Below, in pieces: positions 17,538-26,353 of a DNA stretch of 58,534 nucleotides (the stretch's first letter is position 1; every line of letters begins with the position of its first letter). The stretch comes from an uncultured Eubacteriales bacterium (GTDB lineage: Bacteria > Bacillota > Clostridia > Christensenellales > Aristaeellaceae), in NCBI GenBank assembly GCA_902777335.1, contig CACYTF010000010.1:1-58534 (forward strand), read 5' to 3'. The notes below the pieces were generated by a model that saw only the letters and a program-made list of their open reading frames with translations, did no database searches and was not told the DNA's origin. Both the position numbers and the translations under genes were made by a program.

Positions 17538-17558
17538 CATGTAAGGACCGTGACGCCT

Positions 17559-17939
17559 TCAGCGCCGCCGCAGGGCGGCGTGCTCCCGGGCCAGCTCGGC
17601 GTGCAGCCGATAGGAGCTCCAGGCGACGTTGGAAGGGGTCAGCACGGCCTTCAGCGCCACGCGCGGACCGCTCTGGCGCAGGCCCTCCAGCAGCGCGTCC
17701 AGCTGGTCCGAGAGCATGTGGCAGATCACCAGCATCCCATCGTCAAAGCCGGCCTCCGCCGCGCCAGTGGGGCTGTCGGCATTGGCGGCGACGGGTATGC
17801 CGGCCAGCGCGCCGACGGGCAGCGCGTACTCCGCCGGCTTCACCGGGCGGCAGCGGATGCCCAGCTTGCCGCACAGCGCATGCAGCGCAATAAAGGCGTC
17901 GGGGCTCAGGTTGTAGGTCAGCAGCAGCGGTTCGGCCAT
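17559..17939 (-). CDS. DUF3783-domain protein
   Basis: A 126-residue cytosolic protein. The pattern LLLTYNLSPDAF at the start, the central MLVICHMLSDQLDALLEGLR and the ending KAVLTPSNVAWSSYRLHAELAREH match the DUF3783 family, common in Clostridia and of unknown function. AGGAGG lies 8 nt before the ATG. It is transcribed alone from its own promoter. No catalytic residues can be named. Confidence 0.75.
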   Translation of the reverse strand: MAEPLLLTYNLSPDAFIALHALCGKLGIRCRPVKPAEYALPVGALAGIPVAANADSPTGAAEAGFDDGMLVICHMLSDQLDALLEGLRQSGPRVALKAVLTPSNVAWSSYRLHAELAREHAALRRR

Positions 17940-17976
17940 GGGGAAACCTCCTGTTTCTGTTGTGTGCTTTTGCCTG

Positions 17977-18006
17977 ATTATACCCGCGGCTCCCCGGGCC
18001 TGTCAA
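17977..18006 (-). promoter_or_regulatory. promoter of the DUF3783 gene
   Basis: Minus strand TTGACA (18001-18006), 18-bp spacer, TATAAT (17977-17982): both hexamers match consensus exactly. Confidence 0.75.
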
Positions 18007-18025
18007 CCGATTTTCGCAAAAGGGC

Positions 18026-18055
18026 TTGATTGACGGACCTGAAATCGGCTATAAT
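18026..18055 (+). promoter_or_regulatory. promoter of the M18 aminopeptidase gene
   Basis: TTGATT (18026-18031), 18-bp spacer, TATAAT (18050-18055), 36 bp before the chosen start. It is back to back with the promoter of the DUF3783 gene. Confidence 0.65.
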
Positions 18056-18090
18056 GGTGTCACAGATACCACATACGGGGGATGAATGCC

Positions 18091-19386
18091 ATGGATGCTG
18101 TCAATGGATTGATGTCCTTTATCGACCGCGTGCCGACGGCCTTTCACGCGGTGGATGAGATCGCCGCTTCGCTGGACGCGGCGGGCTATGCCCGGCTCCA
18201 GGAGACGGACCGCTGGCCCATTGCGCCGGGCGGGCGCTACTACGTGACGCGCAACCAGTCGTCGCTGATCGCCTTCCGGCTTCCGGCGTCGGGGGTCGGG
18301 CACTTTCAGATCGTGGCCAGCCACGGTGATTCGCCGTCCTTCAAGCTGAAGCCCGCCTTCGCCCGGACCGGCGAGGGCTGCGCGCTTCTGAACGTGGAGA
18401 AGTACGGCGGCATGCTGATGTCCACCTGGATGGACAGGCCCCTCTCGGTGGCGGGCCGGCTGATCGTGGACGGCCCCGGCGGGCTGCGGGCGCGGCTGGT
18501 GAACGTGGACCGGGACCTGGCGCTGATCCCGAACCTGCCCATTCACTTCAACCGCGACGCCAACGACGGCGTGGCGCTGAACGCCCAGGTGGACATGCTG
18601 CCCGTGGTGGGCATGGAGGGCGTGGACTTCGCCGCCGCCGTCGCCGCCGCCGCGAGGGTCGAGCCCGACCGGGTGGTGGGGGCGGACCTGTTCCTGTACA
18701 ACCGGCAGCGGGCCGTGCGCTTCGGCGTGGACGGCGCGTTCATCGCCGCGCCCAGGCTGGACGACCTGGAGTGCGTCTACGCTTCGCTGACGGCGTTTCT
18801 CGGCGCGAAGGGCGGCGCGCACACCGACGTTATGTGCGTGCTCGACAACGAGGAGGTGGGCAGCGGCACCCGCCAGGGCGCGGCCTCACCGTTTTTGATC
18901 GAAACCCTGCGCCGCGTGACGGCGGCGCTGGACGGCAATCCGCAGGCCCTGGAGGCGGCGCTGGCGGCCAGCTTCATGGTGTCCGCCGACAACGCCCACG
19001 CGGCCCATCCCAACCACCCGGACAAGTACGACAAGGACAACCGGGTGCGCATGAACGGCGGCGTGGTCATCAAGAGCAACGCCAGCCAGAAGTACGCCAC
19101 CGACGGCCTGTCCGCCGCCGCGTTCGAGCACGTCTGCATCAGCGCCGGCGTGCCGGTGCAGCGCTTTTCCAACCGCTCGGACATCGCCGGCGGCTCCACG
19201 CTGGGCAACATCGCCCTGACGCGGGTGTCCATGCCCGCGGTGGACATCGGCCTTGCCCAGCTGGCCATGCATTCGGCCTGCGAGACCGCCGGCGCCCAGG
19301 ACATCGGGCACATGGTCCGGGCCATGGAGGCCTTCTACAACGCGGAGATCGCCGTGAAGGCGGACGGCGCCATCGAGATCAGGTAG
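18091..19386 (+). CDS. apeB: M18-family aminopeptidase
   Basis: A 431-residue metallo-aminopeptidase that removes N-terminal residues from peptides in the cytosol. Family motifs include SFIDRVPTAFHAV at the N-terminus, the zinc ligand region VASHGDSPSFKLKP near 75, LNAQVDMLPVV, DNEEVGSGTRQGA near 255 with the catalytic glutamate, and the C-terminal GHMVRAMEAFY. Length is normal. ATG 18091 is preferred because GGGGG ends 9 nt before it; ATG 18082 is only 1 nt from that site. Its last 8 bp overlap the end of the converging rnr gene. Confidence 0.9.
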   Translation: MDAVNGLMSFIDRVPTAFHAVDEIAASLDAAGYARLQETDRWPIAPGGRYYVTRNQSSLIAFRLPASGVGHFQIVASHGDSPSFKLKPAFARTGEGCALLNVEKYGGMLMSTWMDRPLSVAGRLIVDGPGGLRARLVNVDRDLALIPNLPIHFNRDANDGVALNAQVDMLPVVGMEGVDFAAAVAAAARVEPDRVVGADLFLYNRQRAVRFGVDGAFIAAPRLDDLECVYASLTAFLGAKGGAHTDVMCVLDNEEVGSGTRQGAASPFLIETLRRVTAALDGNPQALEAALAASFMVSADNAHAAHPNHPDKYDKDNRVRMNGGVVIKSNASQKYATDGLSAAAFEHVCISAGVPVQRFSNRSDIAGGSTLGNIALTRVSMPAVDIGLAQLAMHSACETAGAQDIGHMVRAMEAFYNAEIAVKADGAIEIR

Positions 19387-21508
19387 CGCCCGGCTCCGCC
19401 TCGGCCTCCTCGTCCTGCCGCGGGGGCAGCAGCTCGAAGTTGATCTCTCCCAGGGGAACGCTGACCTGTACCGCCCGCACGCGCACCCGGTCGCCGGGTT
19501 TGAACACCGTGCCGGTGGCCGTGCCGAACAGGCGCCTGCGGACAGCGTCGTACTCGTAGTAATCGTCCAGTGTGGAGATGTGCACCAGGCCCTCGGCGCC
19601 GTTGGCCAGCCCCACGTACAGCCCCCAGCCGGTGACGGAGGTCACAACGCCGTCGAACTTCCTGCCGATCTGCGTGGACATCCAGGCCGCGGTCATGATG
19701 TTGTCGGCCTGGCGCTCGCCGTTCACCGCGGCGCTCTCGCGCTCGGAGCAGTCCGCGGCGATGTCCGCCATGCGGCCCGCCATGCGCGCCGCGCCGTCCA
19801 CGCGGCCCTCGATCAGTGTCTTCAGCATCCGGTGCACCGTCAGGTCCGGGTAGCGCCGAATCGGCGAGGTGAAGTGGCAGTAGTCCTGCAGGGCCAGCGC
19901 GTAGTGGCCCAGGGGCCGGTTGTCGTACCGGGCCTTTTTCAGCGCGCGCAGCATCGACCGGCGCACCACGTCCCGCGCCGGGTGGTCCTTCGCCTGCGCA
20001 AGTATCGCCTGCAGCACGCCCGGGTGGGGCTTGGGCCCGATCCGCGCGTACAGGCCCAGGCTGTCCAGGAGCACCTCCACCTCGTGCAGCCGGTCGGCGT
20101 CCGGGGCCTCGTGCACCCGGTACACGAAGGGCAGCTCGGTGTCGCGGGCCAGCGCGGCCACGGTCTCGTTGGCGGCCAGCATGAAGTCCTCGATGATGCG
20201 CTCGGCCTCGCCCCGGGGCTCCAGCAGGATCTCGGTGGGCTCGCCCTTCTCGTTCAGCACGAACTCCGGCTCGTCGATCTCAAAGTCGATGGACCCGCGG
20301 GCCTGCCGCCGCGCGCGCAGCGCGTGGGAGAGGTCCCGCATGTCCAAAAGCGCCTGGCGCACGGCGTCCGGAACGGCGCTGTCGTCGCCGCCGAACAGGC
20401 GGTTGACCTGGGCGTAGGTCAGCCGCGCGTGGGAGTGGATCACCGACTTCACCAGCCTATGATCGACCACGCTGCCGTGTTCCACGTCCATCGTCAGGCT
20501 CAGGGCCAGCCGGTCCATGTCCGGCATCAGCGAGCACAGGTTGTTGGAAAGGCACTCGGGCAGCATCGGCACTGTGAGCCCCGGCAGGTACAGCGAAGTG
20601 CCCCGCCGGTAAGCGTCCTCGTCGATGGCGCTGCCGGGGGTCACGTAGTGGCTCACGTCGGCGATGTGCACGCCCAGCCGCCAGCCGCGCTCGGTGCGCT
20701 CGATGGACACCGCGTCGTCGAAGTCCTTGGCCGTCGCGCCGTCGATGGTGAAGGCGAGCACGCCCCGCAGGTCCTCGCGCCCGGCGAGGTCGTCGGGCCC
20801 CACGCCGTCGGGCATGGCGTCCGCCTCCAGAGTGACTGCCTCCTCCGGTTCGGTGGCAAAGCCCTGGTTCTCGGCCACGGCGCGCATCAGCGCCGGAAGG
20901 CTGCCCTCGTTGCCCAGCACCCGCACGACGCTGGCGTAGATCGGCCGGTTCATCTCCGGGTACCGCTCGATCTTGAGTAGCGCGATCTGGTCGTTGCGCA
21001 CGTAGGACAGATCGCCCGTCAGCACCACCTCGTAGGGGATGCGGGTGTCGCAGGGCACGGCGGAGGCCACCGTCTTCAGCTCTGCCCGGGTCCGCGGGCC
21101 GCCCCTGGGCTGCTTGCGCTCGATGCGCACATAGGCGGGGAAGGTGTCCCTGCCGCGCCTGAGGATCGTTTTCAGCTGGCAGCGGTCGCCCTGGGGCCGC
21201 ACCATCACCAGGTCCCCGGGCATGCAGCGCGCGGCCCCGGACACCGCGACGGTCAGCGCGGGCCCGCCCGACACCGGCTGCGCCAGCGGCGTGCCGTTGC
21301 GCTGAAAGGCGATGGTCGCCGCCGCAAGGCCCACGGCCTCGGGGAGGGCCCAGCCGCCCTTGCGGGTCTCTACGGCCCTGCCTTCGGTTTCCAATGCGCC
21401 CAGCGCGGCCTCCACCTCATCCTGCGGGGCCGACAGCGCCTCGGCGATCTGCCTTACCGTGCGCGCGCCGCCGAAGCCGGCCAGCGCCTCAAGTATGCGT
21501 TCCTTCAT
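19379..21508 (-). CDS. rnr: ribonuclease R
   Basis: A 709-residue 3'-5' exoribonuclease of the RNB family that degrades structured RNA. It has an N-terminal winged helix (about 1-60), cold-shock domains, the RNB core with the catalytic aspartates in DGATAKDFDDAVS near 258, the SLYLPGLTVPMLP segment near 300, and a C-terminal S1 domain (about 615-700, GVVTSVTGWGLYVGL). The tail after S1 is short and acidic, without the long basic tail of E. coli RNase R. GGAGGG lies 7 nt before the ATG. Its stop codon lies inside the end of the M18 aminopeptidase gene on the other strand. Confidence 0.93.
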   Translation of the reverse strand: MKERILEALAGFGGARTVRQIAEALSAPQDEVEAALGALETEGRAVETRKGGWALPEAVGLAAATIAFQRNGTPLAQPVSGGPALTVAVSGAARCMPGDLVMVRPQGDRCQLKTILRRGRDTFPAYVRIERKQPRGGPRTRAELKTVASAVPCDTRIPYEVVLTGDLSYVRNDQIALLKIERYPEMNRPIYASVVRVLGNEGSLPALMRAVAENQGFATEPEEAVTLEADAMPDGVGPDDLAGREDLRGVLAFTIDGATAKDFDDAVSIERTERGWRLGVHIADVSHYVTPGSAIDEDAYRRGTSLYLPGLTVPMLPECLSNNLCSLMPDMDRLALSLTMDVEHGSVVDHRLVKSVIHSHARLTYAQVNRLFGGDDSAVPDAVRQALLDMRDLSHALRARRQARGSIDFEIDEPEFVLNEKGEPTEILLEPRGEAERIIEDFMLAANETVAALARDTELPFVYRVHEAPDADRLHEVEVLLDSLGLYARIGPKPHPGVLQAILAQAKDHPARDVVRRSMLRALKKARYDNRPLGHYALALQDYCHFTSPIRRYPDLTVHRMLKTLIEGRVDGAARMAGRMADIAADCSERESAAVNGERQADNIMTAAWMSTQIGRKFDGVVTSVTGWGLYVGLANGAEGLVHISTLDDYYEYDAVRRRLFGTATGTVFKPGDRVRVRAVQVSVPLGEINFELLPPRQDEEAEAEPGAT

Positions 21509-21534
21509 CTGCGTTTCCCTCCACGGGCCGCGCC

Positions 21535-21572
21535 GGAGCGCCCCGACTGTCCTCTGACAATCGGGGCGCTCC
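21535..21572. terminator. hairpin between the CNNM gene and rnr
   Basis: GGAGCGCCCCGA (21535-21546) pairs perfectly with 21561-21572, and an inner TGTC/GACA pair extends the stem. It could separate the CNNM gene from rnr, or only reduce readthrough, as no T tract follows on the minus strand. Confidence 0.55.
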
Positions 21573-21574
21573 TG

Positions 21575-22816
21575 TCATTGCGCGGCTTCATCGGCCTGTT
21601 TCTGTATCCGGATCTGCTCGACCTTGCGCCGGGCGGCGCGCTCCACGGTCACGTGCAGGCCCTCGTAGTCGAAGGTGTCCCCGGGCTGGGGGAAGTGCCC
21701 AAGCACCTCCAGCACCCAGCCGTTGACAGTCACCGAGTCGAACGACTCGCCGATGGGCAGGAATTCGCGCAACGCATCCAGGCTCGCGCCGCCGGACACC
21801 CGCCAGTCGCCCTCGCCCAGCCGCTGCACGTCCTCCACCACCTCGTCGTGCTCGTCCCAGATCTCGCCCACCAGCTCCTCCAGTATGTCCTCCATCGTCA
21901 CGATGCCGGCCACGCCGCCGTACTCGTCCACCACCACGGCCATGTGGTTCTTGGTCTTCTGCAACAGCTTCAGGAGCACCGACAGCTGGGTGGAGGGCAC
22001 CACGCACAGCGGGGCGGTCATCATCTTGCGGATCGACGCCCTGCCGCGCATCTGGTAGAAGTCCTTCTCGTGCAGTATGCCGACGATGGTGTCGATGGTC
22101 TCCTCGTACACCGGCAGGCGGGAGCGCCCGCTGCTCTCAAACGCCCGGGCCACGTCCTCGGCGCTGTCGCCCACCTCGACGGCGGTCACCTCCACCCGGG
22201 GGGTCAGTATGTCCTCGGCGGTCAGGTCGTTGAACTCGATGGCGGAGCGGATCAGCTCGCTCTCGTGCTCGTCGATCTCGCCCTCGTTCTCGGCCTCCTC
22301 GACGATGGTGATCAGCTCCTCCTCGGTGATGCCCCGGTCCTCGGCGGGCCGGAACACCCGGTAGACCAGCTTCTGCCAGCAGCCCGTCAGGAAGATGATG
22401 GGCGTCAGCAGCTTAAGTATGGCGCTCAGCGCCGGGTAGAAGGCCAGGGCCAGCTTCTCGGGCCGCTCCTTGGCGATGCTCTTGGGGGCGATCTCGCCGA
22501 ACATCAGCACGATCACCGTCATGACCGCGGTGGACACGGACACGCCCGCGCCGCCCAGCAGCCGGACGAACAGCACCGTCGCCAGCGAGGCGGACAGTAT
22601 GTTCACGATGTTGTTGCCCACAAGTATGCCCGAAAGCAGCCGGTCGTAGTCCTCGGAGAGCGCCAGCGCCCGCGCCGCGCGCCGGTCGCCGCCGTTGGCC
22701 ATGCTCTTCAGACGCGCCCGGTTCAGCCCCGTGTAGGCCGTCTCCGACGCGGAGAAGAACGCGGAGAGCGCCACCAGCGCGATCAGCGCGACGATCAATG
22801 TACCGTTATCGTCCAT
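21575..22816 (-). CDS. CNNM/DUF21-CBS-CorC membrane protein (HlyC/CorC family)
   Basis: A 413-residue membrane protein. The DUF21/CNNM transmembrane domain spans about 1-180, with [17 protein letters not shown] near 20 and [12 protein letters not shown] near 108, both signatures of the family. Two CBS domains follow (about 205-325, with [10 protein letters not shown] and [20 protein letters not shown]). A CorC_HlyC transporter-associated domain ends the protein. Members take part in magnesium or cobalt homeostasis; the older name hemolysin is misleading. AAAGGAG lies 14 nt before the ATG, a long spacing. It follows manA with a 42-bp gap and may share its transcript. Confidence 0.88.
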   Translation of the reverse strand: MDDNGTLIVALIALVALSAFFSASETAYTGLNRARLKSMANGGDRRAARALALSEDYDRLLSGILVGNNIVNILSASLATVLFVRLLGGAGVSVSTAVMTVIVLMFGEIAPKSIAKERPEKLALAFYPALSAILKLLTPIIFLTGCWQKLVYRVFRPAEDRGITEEELITIVEEAENEGEIDEHESELIRSAIEFNDLTAEDILTPRVEVTAVEVGDSAEDVARAFESSGRSRLPVYEETIDTIVGILHEKDFYQMRGRASIRKMMTAPLCVVPSTQLSVLLKLLQKTKNHMAVVVDEYGGVAGIVTMEDILEELVGEIWDEHDEVVEDVQRLGEGDWRVSGGASLDALREFLPIGESFDSVTVNGWVLEVLGHFPQPGDTFDYEGLHVTVERAARRKVEQIRIQKQADEAAQ

Positions 22817-22858
22817 TCAGGACCTTCACACTCCTTTGGGTTCGGCGAGGGGGCTTTC

Positions 22859-23869
22859 TCAGTCCAGCAGCCCCGCCACGTTTTCGGCGCGGTAGCCCAG
22901 CTCGTCGATCAGCCTGGGCCGGTCCGGCAGGCTGGACATCAGCACCTTGGTTTCGCCCACCAGCGCCACGCCCTGAAGGGCCGCGGGCACCAGCACGCTG
23001 TCAAACGGGTTGAGCGTCATCTCGCCGTCCTCCCAGCGCAGCAAGCATTGACTCATGGGGGTCAAAAAGAGCATCCTGCCGCTCTCCAGCGGCATCATGC
23101 CGGACAGGTTCAGCCGGCACAGCTCGAAGTTGGTGTCGGAGATGTAATAGGTGCGGCTGCCGCCCTTGCACAGCGCCGTGGTGCCCTCGATGCGGTCCAG
23201 GTCCAATTCGGGCCTGCACACGTCCAGGCCCTTCTGCACGTGCAGCTCGCGGGGCTGGCCGTTCAGGCCCACGCGGCCCCAGTCGTAGAAGCGGTAGGTG
23301 ACGTCGCTGGACTGCTGAATCTCGTAGCACAGCACGCCCTCGCCCAGCGCGTGCAGCATGCCGCTGGGAATGTAGTACACGTCGCCGGGGCGCACGGCCT
23401 TCCAGCGCAGGCATTCCTCGAGGCGGCCCTCGGCCACGATGTCCGCCAGCGCCTCGCCATGGGTGTCCACGCCGTACACGATCTTCGCGCCGGGCTCGGC
23501 GTTCAGTATGATCCAGGCCTCGGTCTTGCCGCGCTTGCCCTCGTGCTCGGCGGCGTAGGCGTCGCCCGGGTGCACCTGCACGGAGAGGGCCTGCTGGCTG
23601 TCCAGGAGCTTTAATAGCAGGGGCATCTCGCCCTCTGTGCCGGTCAGTTCGCCGCCCCACAGCTCGATCATGCGTGAAAGGGACTTGCCCGCGTGCTCGC
23701 CGTTGGCCACCATGCTCTCGTGGCCCGGCAGGGCGGATATCTCCAGGCTCTCGCCGGTGACATCCTCCGGCGCGTCCTTCATCAGCGTATCCCGCAGCAT
23801 GTGGCCGCCCCAGGGGGTCTCCTCGCCGTGGCGGAACGACGGCGCCATCAAAAGCGGATACAACTTCAT
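22859..23869 (-). CDS. manA: mannose-6-phosphate isomerase, class I
   Basis: A 336-residue zinc enzyme that interconverts mannose-6-phosphate and fructose-6-phosphate. The zinc ligands are visible: the glutamine and histidine of SVQVHPGD near 97, the glutamate of GKTEAW near 115, and the histidine of PSGMLHALGEG near 174. PWGGHMLRD near residue 20 is typical of the compact Firmicutes form. AAGGAGG lies 8 nt before the ATG. It is first in a minus-strand run with the CNNM gene. Confidence 0.9.
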   Translation of the reverse strand: MKLYPLLMAPSFRHGEETPWGGHMLRDTLMKDAPEDVTGESLEISALPGHESMVANGEHAGKSLSRMIELWGGELTGTEGEMPLLLKLLDSQQALSVQVHPGDAYAAEHEGKRGKTEAWIILNAEPGAKIVYGVDTHGEALADIVAEGRLEECLRWKAVRPGDVYYIPSGMLHALGEGVLCYEIQQSSDVTYRFYDWGRVGLNGQPRELHVQKGLDVCRPELDLDRIEGTTALCKGGSRTYYISDTNFELCRLNLSGMMPLESGRMLFLTPMSQCLLRWEDGEMTLNPFDSVLVPAALQGVALVGETKVLMSSLPDRPRLIDELGYRAENVAGLLD

Positions 23870-23898
23870 GGTTTACATCCTCCTTCTTCTCTGCGCGC

Positions 23899-23927
23899 TT
23901 GCAAAAGCTGGCGTTGTGGATTATACT
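23899..23927 (+). promoter_or_regulatory. promoter of the nuclease-helicase gene
   Basis: TTGCAA (23899-23904), 17-bp spacer, TATACT (23922-23927), about 90 bp before the GTG start. Confidence 0.6.
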
Positions 23928-23970
23928 GAAACGGATGGGGAACGCGGGTACATTCATACCGCCCCCTGAT

Positions 23971-23999
23971 AATGTAACATGATGTGGCCGCGCTGTCAA
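23971..23999 (-). promoter_or_regulatory. promoter of manA
   Basis: Minus strand TTGACA (23994-23999), 17-bp spacer, TACATT (23971-23976). It overlaps the leader of the helicase gene, so the two divergent transcripts overlap at their 5' ends. Confidence 0.55.
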
Positions 24000-24017
24000 G
24001 GGAGAGGGGGAACGCCG

Positions 24018-26339
24018 GTGCAAAAAATCCATTCGGTGAGCGTGCGCGCGCTGGCGGAGTTCGCCTTTGAGAAGGGCGACCTGATCCCGGCGGCCCGCGC
24101 CGCGGCGCGGATGCGCGACGGCGTGCGGGGCCACCAGGCGCTGCAGGACCTGCTGCCGGTCAGCTGGCGCAGCGAGGTGCCCGTGTCCCGGGACATCGCG
24201 GTGGACGGGCATGTGCTGCGGGTCCACGGCCGCGCCGACGCGCTGTACGTGGACCGGGAAACGGTGAAGGTGCTGGAGATCAAGACCACCTCGAAGGACC
24301 CTTCCGCCATACTGAAGTACGACTACCCGGTCCACTGGGCCCAGGGCGAGATCTACGCGGCGCTGTTCTGCCTGAACGAGGGCATAGGCCGCGCCGAGGT
24401 GCGCCTGACCTACGCCCGGCTGGACGGCAAACAGCGCACCTTCACCGAGGAGAGCGAGGCCTGGGAGCTGGCGGAGCGGCTCACCGCCTACGCCCGGCAG
24501 TACCTTTCGTGGATTGTCACCGTGGACGACTGGAAGGAGAAGTCCAGGCCGACGCTGGAGAGCCTGCCCTTTCCCTTTGACACCTACCGCGACGGCCAGC
24601 GGGAGATGGCCCTGGCCGTCTACACCGCCATGCGCGACCACGCCAACGCCGTCATCGAGGCGCCCACCGGCATTGGCAAGACGGCGGCGTCGCTGTACGG
24701 CGCGCTGAAGGCGCTGGGCCGGGGCCACGTGAGCGCCATATTCTACCTGACCGCGCGCACCACCGGCCGCCGCGCCGCCGAGGACGCGCTGCAGCTGATG
24801 CGGCAGAAGGGCCTGGCCGTGCGCGGCGTGACCATCACGGCCAAGGAGAAGATCTGCCCGATGGACCGGGCGGACTGCCTGGGCTGCCCGCTGGCTGTCG
24901 GCTACTACGACCGGCGTCGGGACGCGCTGAAGGAGGCCATGGCCCTGCAGCGCCTGGACGGCGAGGCCATCGCCGATTTGGCCCGGGAGCACGAGCTGTG
25001 CCCGTTTGAGCTTTCGCTGGACATCTCCGAGACCGCCGACGTGATCATCTGCGACTACAACTACGCCTTCGACCCGAAGGTGCGCCTGAGGCGGTATTTC
25101 GACGCGAAGTCCGCCGCCGGGCTGCTGGTGGACGAGGCCCACAACTTGGCCGACCGGGCCCGGGACATGCTCTCGGCGGAGCTCTCCGGCGAGCAGCTGG
25201 ACAGGCTGCGGCGGCTGGTGACGCGCTTCGAGGGCCCCGACAGCCCCATGGCAAGGCTGATGGGGGAGCTGCTCGGCGCCTTTGACGACAAGGAAGCCGA
25301 GCAGGAGTGTGTTTCCGAGCTGCCCCAGGCGCTGGCGGAGGCGGTGCGGCGCTTTGCCGAGATCGCCCAGGAGCTGGAGCCGACGGAGCCGGAGGTCGTT
25401 CAGTTCGTGTTCGACGCCCAGTGGTTTAGCCGAGTGGCCAAGCGGTTCGACCCGGATTGCTATCGCACGCTGATCGTGCCGGGGGAGAAGTACCTGTCCG
25501 CGCGGCTGTGGTGCTTCGACCCCTCGGGGTATCTGAAGAAGGCGCTCTCCAGGGTGGGCGGCGCGGCGCTGTTCTCGGCCACGCTGGCCCCGCTGGACTA
25601 CTACGCGGCGCTTTTAGGGGCCGACGGCGAGGCGGACGTGTCGCTGCGGCTGGAATCGCCGTTTCCGCGGGAGAACCTGTGCGTGGTGCGCATGCCGGTG
25701 GCCGTGGGCATGAAGGACCGGGAGCGCACGCTGAACGCGGTCTGCCAGGTCATTCACGCGATGGCGCAGGCGAAGCCCGGCAACTACCTGGCCTGCTTTC
25801 CCTCCTACGCCTACATGACCCAGGCGTTCAGGCGCTACCGGATGCTGTGGCCCTATGAGGATGTGATCTGTCAGGAGAATCAGATGCCCGAACGGGCGCG
25901 GCAGGCGTTCATCGAGCGCTTCCGGCCCGCGCCAAAGCACAGCCTGGTGGCCTTCGTGGTGCTGGGCGGGGTGTTCGCCGAGGGCGTGGACCTGCCGGAC
26001 GACCGGCTGTCGGGCGCGGCCATCGTGTCCACCGGCATACCGCAGCTCAGCTTTGAGCGGGAGCTGCTCCGGGAGCAGCTGGACGACGGCGACGGCGAGG
26101 GCTATAACGCGGCCTACGTGTACCCGGGCATGAGAAGGGTGCTGCAGGCCGCGGGCCGCGTTATACGCACCGAGACCGACCGGGGCGTGGTGCTGCTGAT
26201 GGACATGCGCTACAGACAGGAGAAGTACCGCGCGCTGATGCCGCCCCACTGGGACGTGTGCGACGCCGGAAAGATGAGCGCGCTCACCGCGCGGCTGCGG
26301 GCGTTCTGGGAAGATGGGAATGAAAAACAAGGGCGCTGA
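24018..26339 (+). CDS. PD-(D/E)XK nuclease fused to XPD/DinG-type Fe-S helicase
   Basis: A 773-residue fusion. GTG 24018 is chosen because GGAGAGGGGG lies 7 nt before it. Residues 1-150 look like a RecB/Cas4-type nuclease: HGRADAL near 70, EIKTT near 88 and WAQGEIYAALF near 107 supply the aspartate, the ExK pair and a Q-Y motif. A superfamily 2 helicase follows: Walker A APTGIGKT near 215, DEAH near 371, FAEGVDLP near 655 and QAAGRVIRTETDR near 710. Four cysteines (KICPMDRADCLGCP near 278 and HELCPF near 325) between Walker A and DEAH fit the XPD/DinG 4Fe-4S cluster. It probably processes DNA ends or flaps in repair or replication, by analogy with Dna2. Confidence 0.85.
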   Translation: MQKIHSVSVRALAEFAFEKGDLIPAARAAARMRDGVRGHQALQDLLPVSWRSEVPVSRDIAVDGHVLRVHGRADALYVDRETVKVLEIKTTSKDPSAILKYDYPVHWAQGEIYAALFCLNEGIGRAEVRLTYARLDGKQRTFTEESEAWELAERLTAYARQYLSWIVTVDDWKEKSRPTLESLPFPFDTYRDGQREMALAVYTAMRDHANAVIEAPTGIGKTAASLYGALKALGRGHVSAIFYLTARTTGRRAAEDALQLMRQKGLAVRGVTITAKEKICPMDRADCLGCPLAVGYYDRRRDALKEAMALQRLDGEAIADLAREHELCPFELSLDISETADVIICDYNYAFDPKVRLRRYFDAKSAAGLLVDEAHNLADRARDMLSAELSGEQLDRLRRLVTRFEGPDSPMARLMGELLGAFDDKEAEQECVSELPQALAEAVRRFAEIAQELEPTEPEVVQFVFDAQWFSRVAKRFDPDCYRTLIVPGEKYLSARLWCFDPSGYLKKALSRVGGAALFSATLAPLDYYAALLGADGEADVSLRLESPFPRENLCVVRMPVAVGMKDRERTLNAVCQVIHAMAQAKPGNYLACFPSYAYMTQAFRRYRMLWPYEDVICQENQMPERARQAFIERFRPAPKHSLVAFVVLGGVFAEGVDLPDDRLSGAAIVSTGIPQLSFERELLREQLDDGDGEGYNAAYVYPGMRRVLQAAGRVIRTETDRGVVLLMDMRYRQEKYRALMPPHWDVCDAGKMSALTARLRAFWEDGNEKQGR

Positions 26340-26353
26340 TCACAGCGCCCTTG
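26328..26353. terminator. terminator hairpin spanning both stop codons of converging genes
   Basis: CAAGGGCGCTG (26328-26338) pairs perfectly with CAGCGCCCTTG (26343-26353) around the loop ATCA. The helicase stop TGA and the minus-strand stop TGA of tdk meet as TGATCA at 26337-26342. On the minus strand five T residues follow the stem, so it is an intrinsic terminator for tdk at least. Confidence 0.8.

Noticed and set aside
14343..17540. A 1,065-codon minus-strand frame opposite the Big_2 gene
   Set aside because: It mirrors the repeats of the true gene and has no domain or start signal.
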